Origin: a virus
DNA length: 26,488 nucleotides
Virus record (IMG/VR): IMGVR_UViG_3300003690_000056
Location: 1 to 26,488 of that record
Strand: one strand, 5' to 3'
Numbering within the stretch: the stretch's first letter is position 1; each line of letters starts with the position of its first letter. The notes beneath the pieces were generated by a model. It was not told the origin of the DNA. It was given only the letters and a program-made list of their open reading frames with translations, and made no database searches. The translations under genes were made by a program, and so were the position numbers. Shown here piece after piece: positions 8,301 through 15,738 of the stretch.

Positions 8301-10537
8301 TTGCAGGCATCATGCGGCTCAATCAATTAGAAGCCGATAGTACAAAAATGCTAGCATTAGAGGAACGAATCGGTCTACTTCGCATACTGAAAGCCTTGGG
8401 TGTTGACGACAAAATTCTTCGCAATCATGAAGATTATTCCAAAGAATGGTTAGAAATAGAAATAGACCGAATGCGCGATGCCGTTGATGAGTGGGAAGAG
8501 TACCACAAACGGGTTGCAGCTCTAACAGCTCTCGCTGGCTTGTTTAATGAATTATCGCGTATCGTTCCAGGTTTAAAAGAAGTCGGAGAAGCATTAGACT
8601 CTGTGGCATCTGCTACGACAGCTTGGGGAAACAGTATTGAGCAAATGTCTGGACCTAAAGCTACAGCAATAGATAAAATAACAGGGGCCATCGGCATGGC
8701 GACGGCTGCTATGTCGGCGTTCATCTCCATCAGTCAAGTAGGCTCCCGTGCAGCACGAGGGGCTTTGGGAGCAATGACCGGCGCACAAATGGGGTCGGGA
8801 ATAGGCGCAATGTTCGGCCCAGCAGGTGCAGCTATCGGAGCAGCCGTTGGTGCGTTGGTTGGCGGTATTGCTGGATTGCTGATGAAAGATCCAGGATGGA
8901 AGAAGATAGAATCAACAATTAAAGATAAATGGGGAATCAGTGTTTCGGAAACATTATCGAAAGAAATTGCAGCAACAGCTAAAGAGATAGGCAGCGATCT
9001 TGGTGCATCATTACTGCACATCAATCAAGTAATTGAAGAATCCGGTGGTGTCACCGCTGGGAATGTGGGTAAATGGACGCGACATGTCCGTGACGCATTC
9101 TCCATGATTCATCAAGGTATTTTTACTACTTCCCAGGCAGCAGAAGTCTTAGATGAAAATTTTGCCTCATTGGTGAAGGTTGGTACTCAAGTAGGCGGCG
9201 TATTACGAGCAGATGTTTTTGAATTGATGCGGTTAGATGAACAATTCCGAACTAATTCTCAAGCCGTAAAAGAATTTAAAGAATCAATGGTAACCTTAGT
9301 TCATGAAGGTTTGATGCTGTTTGCAGAGGGAGTAACATTCACTCGAAAGAAATGGGAAGAAGCTTTTGATGCGAAAATAGCGAAAGTAACCGAGTTAGGA
9401 AAAAAGACTGAAGAAGAAATAATACAAATGCGTACGAATTTTGATGAAAAATTGTTCCAAAAATTAAAAGGCGATTTCCGTGAATTAAGCCAGATGGTGG
9501 AGATGTCCTTTGCGGTTATGGTGAAAGAAGGAAAATCTCTGGTTGAAATTATTCTTGCGCTGGGGCCGGCTCTTGACGAATTAGAAATTCTTGTTAAATC
9601 TCTTGGATTTACCGGATCTGAAACAATAGAATTTTTGCTAAAATTAAGAGAATTCACCAAGGTGAATGAAGGATTGATGAAGAAAATAGCTGGAACCACT
9701 ATGATGTTGGTGGGTATGGCTAACTCTGGTTATATGACGGAAAAGGCGTTCAATCAAATGGGACGGTCTGCCAACCGTCAATTCAATCAGTTGATTAAAA
9801 ATGGTTTGTCGGCAGACGAAGCATTACTGATAATGATGCCTACTCTAATGGCTTTATCAGAGGCAGCTGAATTGTATGGGTTTGCAATCAGTAAGGGTAC
9901 TCAAAAAATTATTGATCAAGCTAAAGCAAAAGGATTGTGGGGTAAAAAGGCTATAACTGTTGATGATAAACAACTCGCTGCTCAACTGGCCATAGCCGAT
10001 GCATTGGGAGTATTGATTGAACTCTTTGGTGGCGAGCTTCCCAAATCGTTGGTGAAATTGCAGAAATCCTCCAAGAAGGAATCAGATAAAATAAGAAAGA
10101 ATTTTAAAGAGAATACACTTCGAATTCAAGATGATTTCAATAACCTGTATATCGATATTGAAATTTCTGATATTGATATACCAGACATCCCGAAACTTGA
10201 AATAGATTTTGACCTTGATATAGAATCTTTTCATAGACAATTCAATGAAATTGATTGGAGTAATTTGAATATTGGTACGAATATCAGTGTTTCGGGAATA
10301 GAAGGAAACCAACATGGAGGGCTTATCACTAAACCAACGCTTTCCATGATAGGTGAAGGAGGGGAGACCGAGTTGATTGGGCCAATTGGATTTATGTCCA
10401 AAGCATTGGAAGGAGCTCTGTCACAAACTGGTCCCTCAGAAGCTGAACGGGAAATGTTAGCAGAATTACATGGATTGAGAAGTGACCTTAAAACATTACC
10501 AATTCATCTTCGCGATGCACTTATTTTAGCGGGATAA
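5348..10537 (+). CDS. Tail tape measure protein
   Basis: This is a 1729-residue protein that sets tail length and occupies the tube lumen. The N-terminal region (about residues 65-270: FDQAMTESLAIMGRDG, TKFSAEEAAQAYFFLASSGL, GIKGRTAGRQLF) is the TP901/PhageMin_Tail type tape measure core. Hydrophobic stretches lie at about 395-445 and 479-506, with a Gly/Ala-rich helix at about 1136-1178 (GAMFGPAGAAIGAAVGALVG); these are membrane-interacting segments typical of tape measures. Long helical, charged regions fill the rest. Near the C-terminus is an unusual Asp/Ile alternation (IEISDIDIPDIPKLEIDFD), then GGLITKPTLSMIGEGGETEL, the conserved 'GG...kPt...GE.G.E' tape measure ending. At about 1.5 angstrom per residue, a rule from other phages, the tail would be near 260 nm. 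No lytic enzyme domain was recognised. Confidence 0.95.
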   Translation: MAVEDTVRIKFVANTAAFNAGLKTASSSLSRFGTNAFFLGSRITAGIGVPIALLTKAVVGIGAAFDQAMTESLAIMGRDGQQMRGQMEDIAKSIALQTKFSAEEAAQAYFFLASSGLNAAESMQALPVAAKFAQAGVIGLEKATELLSDAYITLGLRSADPIENMQNMQRVADVLTEANNRAQGSIIEFAQALTNRAGVAFRTFNIDVEEGVAALAAFAERGIKGRTAGRQLFIVIRDLQRAVLKNNDAWEKLIGKDAVFSAAEGDFKNLADIIGTLENRLEGMSDKTKKTTLQLLGFQERSLQATLALIGASDRIRELEGYLRSAGGVTQRVAEKQMMSFTNQLGLVSERLKQVGIDLFDAFRTTIERDVLPFARALIDKLKGLVLWIKLLHPETKASILAFMALGVALGPVVAVVGALSLVLIPLIAAFKLGIAPIIAWGMALKGVQGSLTALARTWAIVRAGMTGATFVGLSATAGVAATALAVLTAKALAWIAIIYGIYKALSYAQKAVVDYTSANNTMASSIGVSTLRLTQLVNEYQTLAAIIHKSDDQKNRFAHTTEMLSAAIGRSADSFRNEEEAGRSLLGLVRDLTIAEFAAGKAAIDQHIERKAALEEEARLIGEQIENMSALLALGEGAQVTRQEAGVQKSTSFLPGGIPGVVTVDDSLREKWLDQLAELSVQLENVKIKTKETEEAEYSLRVALGLLTQSQRDEIQATSDAIKAKQELDAQLRISELQAEAYYKRVDAIAASLKGLATEGVAELGAGWAKLTVEEQANTESIKRLWEQYSKLRPLLAPGEMPADLEALTSGLRLQAEATKFAASATGKLIDSMKGIDSVFEHYVDNQQHIIDAFNEMQGEMDPRFFEAHGATILKLAKFYGDRLVPEMDGVIDAAKEWKKTSTNTTDSVVKDQEKAFDSIVEASNRMTASMMDKQAELNAFTLSAQDAEIVGLKKGYNIMKFNHAKAYADMVEDVALLPEAERFAGIMRLNQLEADSTKMLALEERIGLLRILKALGVDDKILRNHEDYSKEWLEIEIDRMRDAVDEWEEYHKRVAALTALAGLFNELSRIVPGLKEVGEALDSVASATTAWGNSIEQMSGPKATAIDKITGAIGMATAAMSAFISISQVGSRAARGALGAMTGAQMGSGIGAMFGPAGAAIGAAVGALVGGIAGLLMKDPGWKKIESTIKDKWGISVSETLSKEIAATAKEIGSDLGASLLHINQVIEESGGVTAGNVGKWTRHVRDAFSMIHQGIFTTSQAAEVLDENFASLVKVGTQVGGVLRADVFELMRLDEQFRTNSQAVKEFKESMVTLVHEGLMLFAEGVTFTRKKWEEAFDAKIAKVTELGKKTEEEIIQMRTNFDEKLFQKLKGDFRELSQMVEMSFAVMVKEGKSLVEIILALGPALDELEILVKSLGFTGSETIEFLLKLREFTKVNEGLMKKIAGTTMMLVGMANSGYMTEKAFNQMGRSANRQFNQLIKNGLSADEALLIMMPTLMALSEAAELYGFAISKGTQKIIDQAKAKGLWGKKAITVDDKQLAAQLAIADALGVLIELFGGELPKSLVKLQKSSKKESDKIRKNFKENTLRIQDDFNNLYIDIEISDIDIPDIPKLEIDFDLDIESFHRQFNEIDWSNLNIGTNISVSGIEGNQHGGLITKPTLSMIGEGGETELIGPIGFMSKALEGALSQTGPSEAEREMLAELHGLRSDLKTLPIHLRDALILAG

Positions 10538-10538
10538 T

Positions 10539-12167
10539 ATGCCTGCGATAGCCCCAACCGTATCAGTAGAAGCTACACTGGAAGGATGGCTCGTTGGATT
10601 GGAAGGATCCAGCGAATTGGGAGAAACAACCATCGTCACAGGAACATTGATCAACATCACAGCCGATGTTGATAATTCTTCTCCCATTGAAGTTAATTAC
10701 GGAATTTCTGGAAATGGGCCGTTGGATCGAATTGCTCAAACAGGTACTATGACTTTTTCGCTGAATAATGCAGCGAATAATTCTGGTGGTGTTGTCGGCT
10801 ATTACTCCCCAGGACATACTAATGTTCGGACAGGATGGGATTTAGGATTACTATGTAAATTGAAGTTGACGTATGACAGTGTTACGTACTATAAATTTGC
10901 TGGTAATCTGGTTTCCATCGTACCAGATGCAGGATCATATGGCCGTCGTTCAGTCATGTGTACAGTCGTTGATTGGATGGATGAGGCAGCTCGTGCGAAA
11001 GTAAAAGATATTACTATCCAAACGGATAAACGATCTGATGAATTAGTTGATTTATTAGTCTCAAATTCAGTCACCAAAAAACCACTTGCCACATCCTATA
11101 ACACGGGGCAGTCAACATTTGCGTACGCATTCGATAATTTGTTGGATGCCCAGACAACGGTGCTTCGTGCATTGGCTGATTGCGTTATTTCTGAACTTGG
11201 TTATCTGTATGTTAAAGGCGATACAGCGCAAGGAGGAACATTAAAATTTGAGGATCGTCATGCACGACCGAAATACGGAGCAGCCGATGCGTCATTCGAT
11301 AATTCCATGATGGGATTGACAGTTGATCGAGTAAGATCAGATGTTATCAATAGAGTATATGTGGTGGTTCATCCCCGAACAGCCGATACGTCTGCATCCG
11401 TACTGTATGAATTGACTACAACAGCCTCAGTTCCATCGATCTCTGGTGGGGAATCAATTCAAATTATTGCTCCGTTTAAAGAATCTTCTATACGTGGATA
11501 TCGTATCGCAGGGTCATCTATTGTAACCCCTGTTTCTCCAACAGATTGGGTAGCGAATACAGCATCAGATGGCAGTGGTACGAACATAACATCCGATGTG
11601 GTTGTTACACTTTCCAACACATCGGCAAACAGCGTCACATTTAACATTCAAAACAACGCAACAGTAACAGCGTACATCACCGTATTACAAGTTCGCGGAA
11701 ACGCTTTAAAAGATATAACAGAAACCTTATTTTCTGCTACCAGTATTCCGAGTCAAGGAACCTATGGTGAGAATGATGTTCGGGTTTCCATGCGCTATGA
11801 ATCAAATACTGGAACATATGCTACTGAAATTGCTAGTTGGATTCTTAATACAACAAAAGATGCGCGATATGTAATAAAAGAATTTTCATTAGCCAGTAAT
11901 TCTAATGACACATTGATGACACAATCTCTTGTTAGAGAACCTGGTGATAAAATCACTATTTCTGAATCTGTAACTGGTATAGAAGCTACCGGGGGAAGTG
12001 GAGCAGAAATTGGATATTTTATTAATGGAGTTAATATGACTGTTCGACCGGGGGGTATAATTAATACTTCGTGGGTATTGGCTCCCGCAGATCAACAAGC
12101 AGCCTGGGTGTTAGATCAAGAAGGCGCCAGTGAAATGGGAATATCAACAACTCTAGGGTTTGCATAA
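10539..12167 (+). CDS. Tail-tip / baseplate protein
   Basis: This 542-residue beta-rich protein directly follows the tape measure gene, the usual place for distal tail or tail-hub proteins. The N-terminal 180 residues (DNSSPIEVNYGISGNGPLDR, then GTMTFSLNNAANNSG, then KFAGNLVSIVPDAGSYG) resemble the opening of minor tail/hub proteins where 'R.a..G...f.l.n' precedes a 'G.i..i.p..g..g.r.v.v...D' barrel. A helical DKRSDELVDLLVSN segment and an Ala/Leu-rich middle follow, and then repeated beta strands with Ser/Thr richness. There is no catalytic motif and no cysteine cluster. It probably connects the tube end to the fibres. The stop overlaps the next start (TAATG). Confidence 0.7.
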   Translation: MPAIAPTVSVEATLEGWLVGLEGSSELGETTIVTGTLINITADVDNSSPIEVNYGISGNGPLDRIAQTGTMTFSLNNAANNSGGVVGYYSPGHTNVRTGWDLGLLCKLKLTYDSVTYYKFAGNLVSIVPDAGSYGRRSVMCTVVDWMDEAARAKVKDITIQTDKRSDELVDLLVSNSVTKKPLATSYNTGQSTFAYAFDNLLDAQTTVLRALADCVISELGYLYVKGDTAQGGTLKFEDRHARPKYGAADASFDNSMMGLTVDRVRSDVINRVYVVVHPRTADTSASVLYELTTTASVPSISGGESIQIIAPFKESSIRGYRIAGSSIVTPVSPTDWVANTASDGSGTNITSDVVVTLSNTSANSVTFNIQNNATVTAYITVLQVRGNALKDITETLFSATSIPSQGTYGENDVRVSMRYESNTGTYATEIASWILNTTKDARYVIKEFSLASNSNDTLMTQSLVREPGDKITISESVTGIEATGGSGAEIGYFINGVNMTVRPGGIINTSWVLAPADQQAAWVLDQEGASEMGISTTLGFA

Positions 12168-12568
12168 TGACAATTATCGAAGGACCAATACAAGGCCATG
12201 CACACAGCGGTGTGAAGGATGTCGAGTCTTATCGAACAGCACATACGTCTGCAATGAAAAATGTTGAAAAAGATGTGTATGAAATTGATACGCCTCGAGA
12301 AGCTTATATTAACCATGGTCGATGGGTTGTGAATTGTGAATGTAATGGAGCAGGATTGACCAGTAGAGAATTTGGTGTGACCTGTTGCTTTGATTGTGGT
12401 CGAGTTTACACAAAAATTATTTTTCCAGAAAATGCACAAATGATTGAATCAGTGTTACTGGGCAGGAGAGACCAAACTGAAAGAAATTGGAATATTGGAG
12501 AACCCATAGAATTGTTGAAAAAAGATAACGCAGATCATGGAGTAAATAATGGCTTGGACAACGCCTAG
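12167..12568 (+). CDS. Small zinc-ribbon-like conserved phage protein
   Basis: This is a 133-residue protein between the tail-tip and fibre genes. The middle (residues 50-80) reads HGRWVVNCECNGAG, then GVTCCFDCGRVYTK. CxC (C57, C59) and CCxxC (C73, C74, C77) are spaced like a compact zinc ribbon. The C-terminal half ends in a 'ESVLLGRRDQTERNWNIGEP' stretch followed by IELLKKDNADHG. Proteins with this 'HGRW..dC.C' plus 'r...RNW.pGE....L..dN..HG' pattern occur in tail regions of several phages, from memory, without known function. It overlaps the fibre gene by 20 bases. It could be an assembly factor or a virion component. Confidence 0.68.
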   Translation: MTIIEGPIQGHAHSGVKDVESYRTAHTSAMKNVEKDVYEIDTPREAYINHGRWVVNCECNGAGLTSREFGVTCCFDCGRVYTKIIFPENAQMIESVLLGRRDQTERNWNIGEPIELLKKDNADHGVNNGLDNA

Positions 12569-13901
12569 AACTTGGGTTACTGGAGAGCTTGTTACGGCAG
12601 TTATTTTGAATACTTATGTTCGAGATAATCAGATTGCTCTTGATACATTTGTCGGAGGGCAAGATCTTACTGCGAATCGTATTCTGATCGGTGCTGGTAC
12701 CAGCTCTATTGTGGCGACAGGCGACGGAACGTTAAATGGCGATTTGACTGTTGTCGGTACAGGCCCCCACGTCATCGGCGGCAGCACCGTGGATTATGTG
12801 CGCCTCGGGTTGTCCGGTGCGTTCACGTCTGGCGGCGCGTCCGACGTAGCCTTCGGCACCTACACCTCTGGCGCGTTGACGGGGCATAGCGGGGACTCTG
12901 CTGCCATTGCTGGAACCAAGCTCGACAACTCCGTCGTCACGGCGGGAAGTTGCACGACGATTGCTCAACTGTGGATCAGCGAACCGCAGATCACCGTCGG
13001 TAGTGGCAGCGTCACTAATTCTGCCGCGATCTACGTGGAGGGCGCAGCGTCTGAGGCGACGAACGACCTAGGGATCTGGGTCGATTCTGGGGATGTCCTG
13101 ATTGACGACGATCTGAAGGTAGGCTCACAAGTCATGATCGGCGGCGCAACATCTGGCGGCACGATCCCACTTGGCATTGCCACTAACCAGACCACGAATG
13201 TTCCTTGCATCGATATCGCGAACGCGACCTCTGGGACATATTCACAGGGTATCCATGTGATGCTTGCAAGCATCGGAACAGGTCACGCTGTTGGGTTGGC
13301 CGTTGGTAAAGCGCACTCGGCAAAAAATGATGCTACGTTCGGCTATAAGCACGCCGGTGATGGGAGCGATGCAAATTATGCGTTCGTCGGTGGGCATAGT
13401 AACGACGACGCGCTGAAGGTCTTCATGAATGGCCTTGTGGACGTGCCGGGGACGTTCACCGCAGGCACGAAGACATTCAGAATCCCGCACCCGCTTCCCT
13501 CGCTTGCTGAGTCACACCTTCTCACGCATGCCAGTATCGAAGGCCCACAAGCCGATCTCATCTATCGCGGGTCGGTCACGCTGGTCGATGGCGGTGCAGA
13601 AGTCAATTTAGATTCTGCGAGTGAGATGACCGAAGGCACCTGGGTTATTTTGTGTCGTGATGAGCAGTGCTTCACGTCTAACGAAACCGGCTGGTCGAGT
13701 GTCCGTGGAAGTGTGGCTGGGAACATCCTGACGATTGAGTGCGAGGACGCGACCTCGACCGATACCATTTCGTGGATGGTCGTGGCTGAGCGTCACGATC
13801 CGAATATCTACGACTCATCGTTGACCGACGAGGACGGCCACATCATTGTTGAATCCGAGGTGCCGCAGGAGTCTGATGAAGATGATGAAGACGAAGAATA
13901 G
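12549..13901 (+). CDS. Large tail fibre / receptor-binding protein
   Basis: This 450-residue protein opens with MAWTTPRTWVTGELVTAVIL, a docking motif shared with the shorter fibre gene at 14300. The first about 60 residues use AT-leaning codons like the rest of the operon. From about base 12720 the DNA becomes clearly GC-rich. The middle is Gly/Ser/Thr-rich beta repeats (GDSAAIAGTKLDNS, GGATSGGTIPLGIATNQTTN). The last about 130 residues (FRIPHPLPSLAESHLLTHAS, IEGPQADLIYRGSVTLVDGG, GTWVILCRDEQCFTSNETGW, DTISWMVVAERHDP) match, from memory, a C-terminal domain common in fibres of aquatic phages. The extreme C-terminus is a run of Asp/Glu. It is the likely host-recognition protein. The overlap with the gene before suggests coupled translation. 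Confidence 0.83.
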   Translation: MAWTTPRTWVTGELVTAVILNTYVRDNQIALDTFVGGQDLTANRILIGAGTSSIVATGDGTLNGDLTVVGTGPHVIGGSTVDYVRLGLSGAFTSGGASDVAFGTYTSGALTGHSGDSAAIAGTKLDNSVVTAGSCTTIAQLWISEPQITVGSGSVTNSAAIYVEGAASEATNDLGIWVDSGDVLIDDDLKVGSQVMIGGATSGGTIPLGIATNQTTNVPCIDIANATSGTYSQGIHVMLASIGTGHAVGLAVGKAHSAKNDATFGYKHAGDGSDANYAFVGGHSNDDALKVFMNGLVDVPGTFTAGTKTFRIPHPLPSLAESHLLTHASIEGPQADLIYRGSVTLVDGGAEVNLDSASEMTEGTWVILCRDEQCFTSNETGWSSVRGSVAGNILTIECEDATSTDTISWMVVAERHDPNIYDSSLTDEDGHIIVESEVPQESDEDDEDEE

Positions 13902-14079
13902 TTTGTTTCTACTAAGTGCGCTCGGTCCTGCTCTGTTGTGGGCCGCCTGGCGCTGGAATCGACGACCGCAGCCCGAACCGCCGGGCGGTGGTGTTGAGAA
14001 ATGGTGGTCGATACCGCGTGGCGCAGGAGCGATGGAGCATGAAGAATGGATGACAAACTACACAGTGGGAGATTCATGA
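13876..14079 (+). CDS. Small membrane protein, between fibres
   Basis: This is a 67-residue predicted membrane protein. ATG 13876 has a GGAG site 4 bases upstream and lies inside the acidic-tail codons of the fibre gene, overlapping it by 26 bases in another frame; ATG 13882 or 13885 are alternatives. Seen: a basic start (MKMMKTK), a hydrophobic helix (NSLFLLSALGPALLWAAW), then basic RWNRR and a Pro/Gly-rich linker (PQPEPPGGG). It could be an inner-membrane anchored or spanin-like subunit, but no family is recognised. It is GC-rich like the fibre body and may have arrived with it. Confidence 0.58.
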   Translation: MKMMKTKNSLFLLSALGPALLWAAWRWNRRPQPEPPGGGVEKWWSIPRGAGAMEHEEWMTNYTVGDS

Positions 14080-14297
14080 GCTTCACGATTCTGGTGACTG
14101 TGTTGTTGGTCTGGACGTGGGTCTGGACACTGAACCGTGATCCTTTAATCCATCGGGTTGGTACCACGGTATTCGTTCCCCCATACGATGAGCCAACAAA
14201 TGAGCACGGGGGCAGTATATTCTGGTCAGGAAAGCCTGGCGAGGACACCATCTTTTTTCACGGTATTATTGATGCGCCACTGATGAGGGGACGTTAA
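14076..14297 (+). CDS. Small membrane-anchored protein
   Basis: This is a 73-residue protein. ATG 14076 overlaps the previous TGA as ATGA and has a GGGAG site at suitable spacing, so it is preferred over ATG 14046. An N-terminal hydrophobic helix (SFTILVTVLLVWTWVWTL) is followed by a hydrophilic domain with HRVGTTVFVPPYDEP and SIFWSGKPGEDTIFFHG. A single anchor and a small exported or cytoplasmic domain are predicted. Family and function are not recognised. It forms a coupled pair with the preceding small membrane gene. Confidence 0.55.
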   Translation: MSFTILVTVLLVWTWVWTLNRDPLIHRVGTTVFVPPYDEPTNEHGGSIFWSGKPGEDTIFFHGIIDAPLMRGR

Positions 14298-14299
14298 AT

Positions 14300-14734
14300 A
14301 TGGCGTGGACAACTCCAAGAACATGGGTAAGTGGCGAGCTGGTTACGGCTGCTCTGTTCAACACTCATTTAAAGGATAACCTGAATATTCTTAAAACTGC
14401 TATTAATGATTCAGGACACTTGGAATTTGTAGACGCTACAGAATTGACGATTGCATCTGGCGTGATTACAGTGACGCAGAATTATCACACAGTCGATACC
14501 GAGGGCGATGCCAGTTCTGATGACCTTGATACGATTACGGTGGGAACGAACGTCGGCACCGGTTTTGTGTTGTGCTTGGTTCCTGCTAATGACGGTCGAA
14601 CCGTAGTGCTGAAAGAAGGTACTGGCGGTGCGGATAACTTGGATATTGGCGCTAATCTCACGATGGACGCCGATTATAAAACCATAGCTTTGATTTACGA
14701 TGGATCAAACTGGAAGCAATTCACGTCCCTCTAA
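14300..14734 (+). CDS. Short tail fibre protein sharing the fibre N-terminal motif
   Basis: This is a 144-residue protein, with GAGGGGAC before ATG. The first 27 residues are 20/27 identical by eye to the start of the large fibre (MAWTTPRTWVSGELVTAALF, then NTHLKDN), while the remainder is unrelated. The body is beta-rich (TELTIASGVITVTQNYHTVD, then TITVGTNVGTGFVLCLVP, ending in DYKTIALIYDGSNWKQF). The 'I.LiYDG..W....' ending is common in small phage fibre or spike proteins. It is likely a second adhesin or an accessory fibre docking to the same tip site. It returns to the base composition of the rest of the genome. Confidence 0.72.
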   Translation: MAWTTPRTWVSGELVTAALFNTHLKDNLNILKTAINDSGHLEFVDATELTIASGVITVTQNYHTVDTEGDASSDDLDTITVGTNVGTGFVLCLVPANDGRTVVLKEGTGGADNLDIGANLTMDADYKTIALIYDGSNWKQFTSL

Positions 14735-14774
14735 AGATGGATCGTGTATAACGTAAACCCAAGGGATAGAAACA

Positions 14775-15023
14775 ATGGTGAGCAATGGTGATTGGAATGA
14801 AATGCAGAAATTGGTTCTATCCAAAATGGATGAACATACGAAAAAATTAGATAGTCTTCAAATAAATGTATCGGCATTGAAAACACAAATTGCTGTTATC
14901 ACTGATAGAGAAGATCGTGAACTAGTCGCTGCACGAGGTGTGGCTATCAGATGGAGTACTGGAATTGGGATAGCTGTAGCCGCTATTATCAGTGGAATTA
15001 TGGGATCGATACGTGGAGAATGA
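14775..15023 (+). CDS. XhlA/holin-like membrane protein
   Basis: This is an 82-residue protein with a predicted amphipathic or coiled-coil N-terminus (residues about 8-48: MQKLVLSKMDEHTKKLDSLQ, then NVSALKTQIAVI). It is followed by a single C-terminal membrane helix (TGIGIAVAAIISGIMGSI) and a short basic end. This layout matches haemolysin XhlA-type accessory holins, which sit next to endolysin genes. The endolysin gene starts 10 bases before its stop, supporting a lysis role. Ribosome-binding site is modest (AAGGGA). Holin activity is inferred. Confidence 0.66.
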   Translation: MVSNGDWNEMQKLVLSKMDEHTKKLDSLQINVSALKTQIAVITDREDRELVAARGVAIRWSTGIGIAVAAIISGIMGSIRGE

Positions 15024-15528
15024 TATTAAAAAATGTTTGATAGAAATCCTCGACCGGGAAGGTTGGCCGACCTATACCGATCATCCCGACGATAGAGGAG
15101 GTCCGACCAAAGGCGGTATCACCTTAAATACATTACGTTCGTGGAGGGGTCAATATAAATTAGGTGAAAAATCTTTGAAAGATTTAACACGTAATGAAGC
15201 TTTATCAATTTTTTATCAACGATATGTTTCATGCAATGGAATAGATAAATTATCAAATACTCCATTGAAATATCAAGTTATAGATAATTCAGTTTTATCA
15301 GGTCCATTTCTTGCAGTTAAAGATTTACAGAAATCTGTTCAAGTAAAAGAAGATGGAATCATTGGACCGATAACGCTGGACGCGATAAACAGAAAAGGAT
15401 ATGTTATTGTCGGTCGTAAGCTTGCTGTAAATAGAAGTCTACGGTTAGTTAGATTTGTACAAAAAAATCCAAATCAATTAGTATTTCTTGTCGGATGGTT
15501 AAATCGATGTTTATCTTTTATCAATTAG
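15013..15528 (+). CDS. Endolysin, GH108-type N-acetylmuramidase
   Basis: This is a peptidoglycan-cleaving lysis enzyme of 171 residues from GTG 15013. A further upstream GTG at 14992 is possible; there is no good ribosome-binding site for either, and translation is probably coupled to the preceding gene. Residues 10-40 (EILDREGWPTYTDHPDDRGG, then PTKGGIT) are the GH108 signature: 'EGg...hP.DrGGpTk.GIT', with E16 as the likely catalytic acid. The second half (DNSVLSGPFLAVKDLQKSVQ, then EDGIIGPITLDAINRKG) is the associated peptidoglycan-binding domain with 'DG.iGp.T'. The family is normally about 160-180 residues, so this is full length. It has no signal peptide, so it needs a holin. Confidence 0.86.
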   Translation: MENDIKKCLIEILDREGWPTYTDHPDDRGGPTKGGITLNTLRSWRGQYKLGEKSLKDLTRNEALSIFYQRYVSCNGIDKLSNTPLKYQVIDNSVLSGPFLAVKDLQKSVQVKEDGIIGPITLDAINRKGYVIVGRKLAVNRSLRLVRFVQKNPNQLVFLVGWLNRCLSFIN

Positions 15529-15678
15529 AAATATCGCGCCCATGGTGCGGGGGTGGTCTGTGGGACGGCGTTGGGTATACGGGCGGGGTCAACATGGTGA
15601 TGATGGAAATAGACCCTTATACGGTCGCTTAGGGCGTTTGGCGTGGGTGTTTATACGAATATCCCCAACGAAATGGCC

Positions 15679-15733
15679 CTAAGGGGGTGCCTAAGAACAT
15701 TTAATTGGTGTTTTGGGGGTTGGGTATGGGTAA
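15679..15733 (+). repeat. Degenerate intergenic element, copy 1
   Basis: The + strand reads CTAAGG, CCTAAGAAC, TTTAATTGG, a G-run and GGGTATGGG in order. The - strand of 22432-22475 carries a similar series (CTAAG, TTAGGAAC, TTTAATGG, GGGGGG, TATGTGGG). Each copy lies downstream of genes on its own strand. The 10-mer CCCTAAGGGG is close by in both places (15677-15686 and 22390-22399). Confidence 0.45.
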
Positions 15734-15738
15734 ATGGG
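15715..15738 (+). other. G-quadruplex motif
   Basis: Four G-tracts, GGGGG-TT-GGG-TAT-GGG-TAAAT-GGG, with loops of 2, 3 and 5 bases satisfy the usual G4 pattern on the + strand. A second, looser cluster with tracts at 15549, 15562, 15573, 15581 and 15585 lies upstream. The last tract lies in the left arm of the inverted repeat. Confidence 0.65.

Noticed and set aside
12732-13796. Several open frames on the - strand and one on the + strand within the GC-rich fibre body
   Set aside because: GC-rich DNA lengthens spurious frames by lowering stop frequency; the fibre frame has the N-terminal motif and C-terminal domain.
13808-14251. 147-codon - strand frame over the two small membrane genes
   Set aside because: It is poly-Ser at the start because it is antisense to the acidic fibre tail; there is no ribosome-binding site, and the + strand genes have coupled starts.
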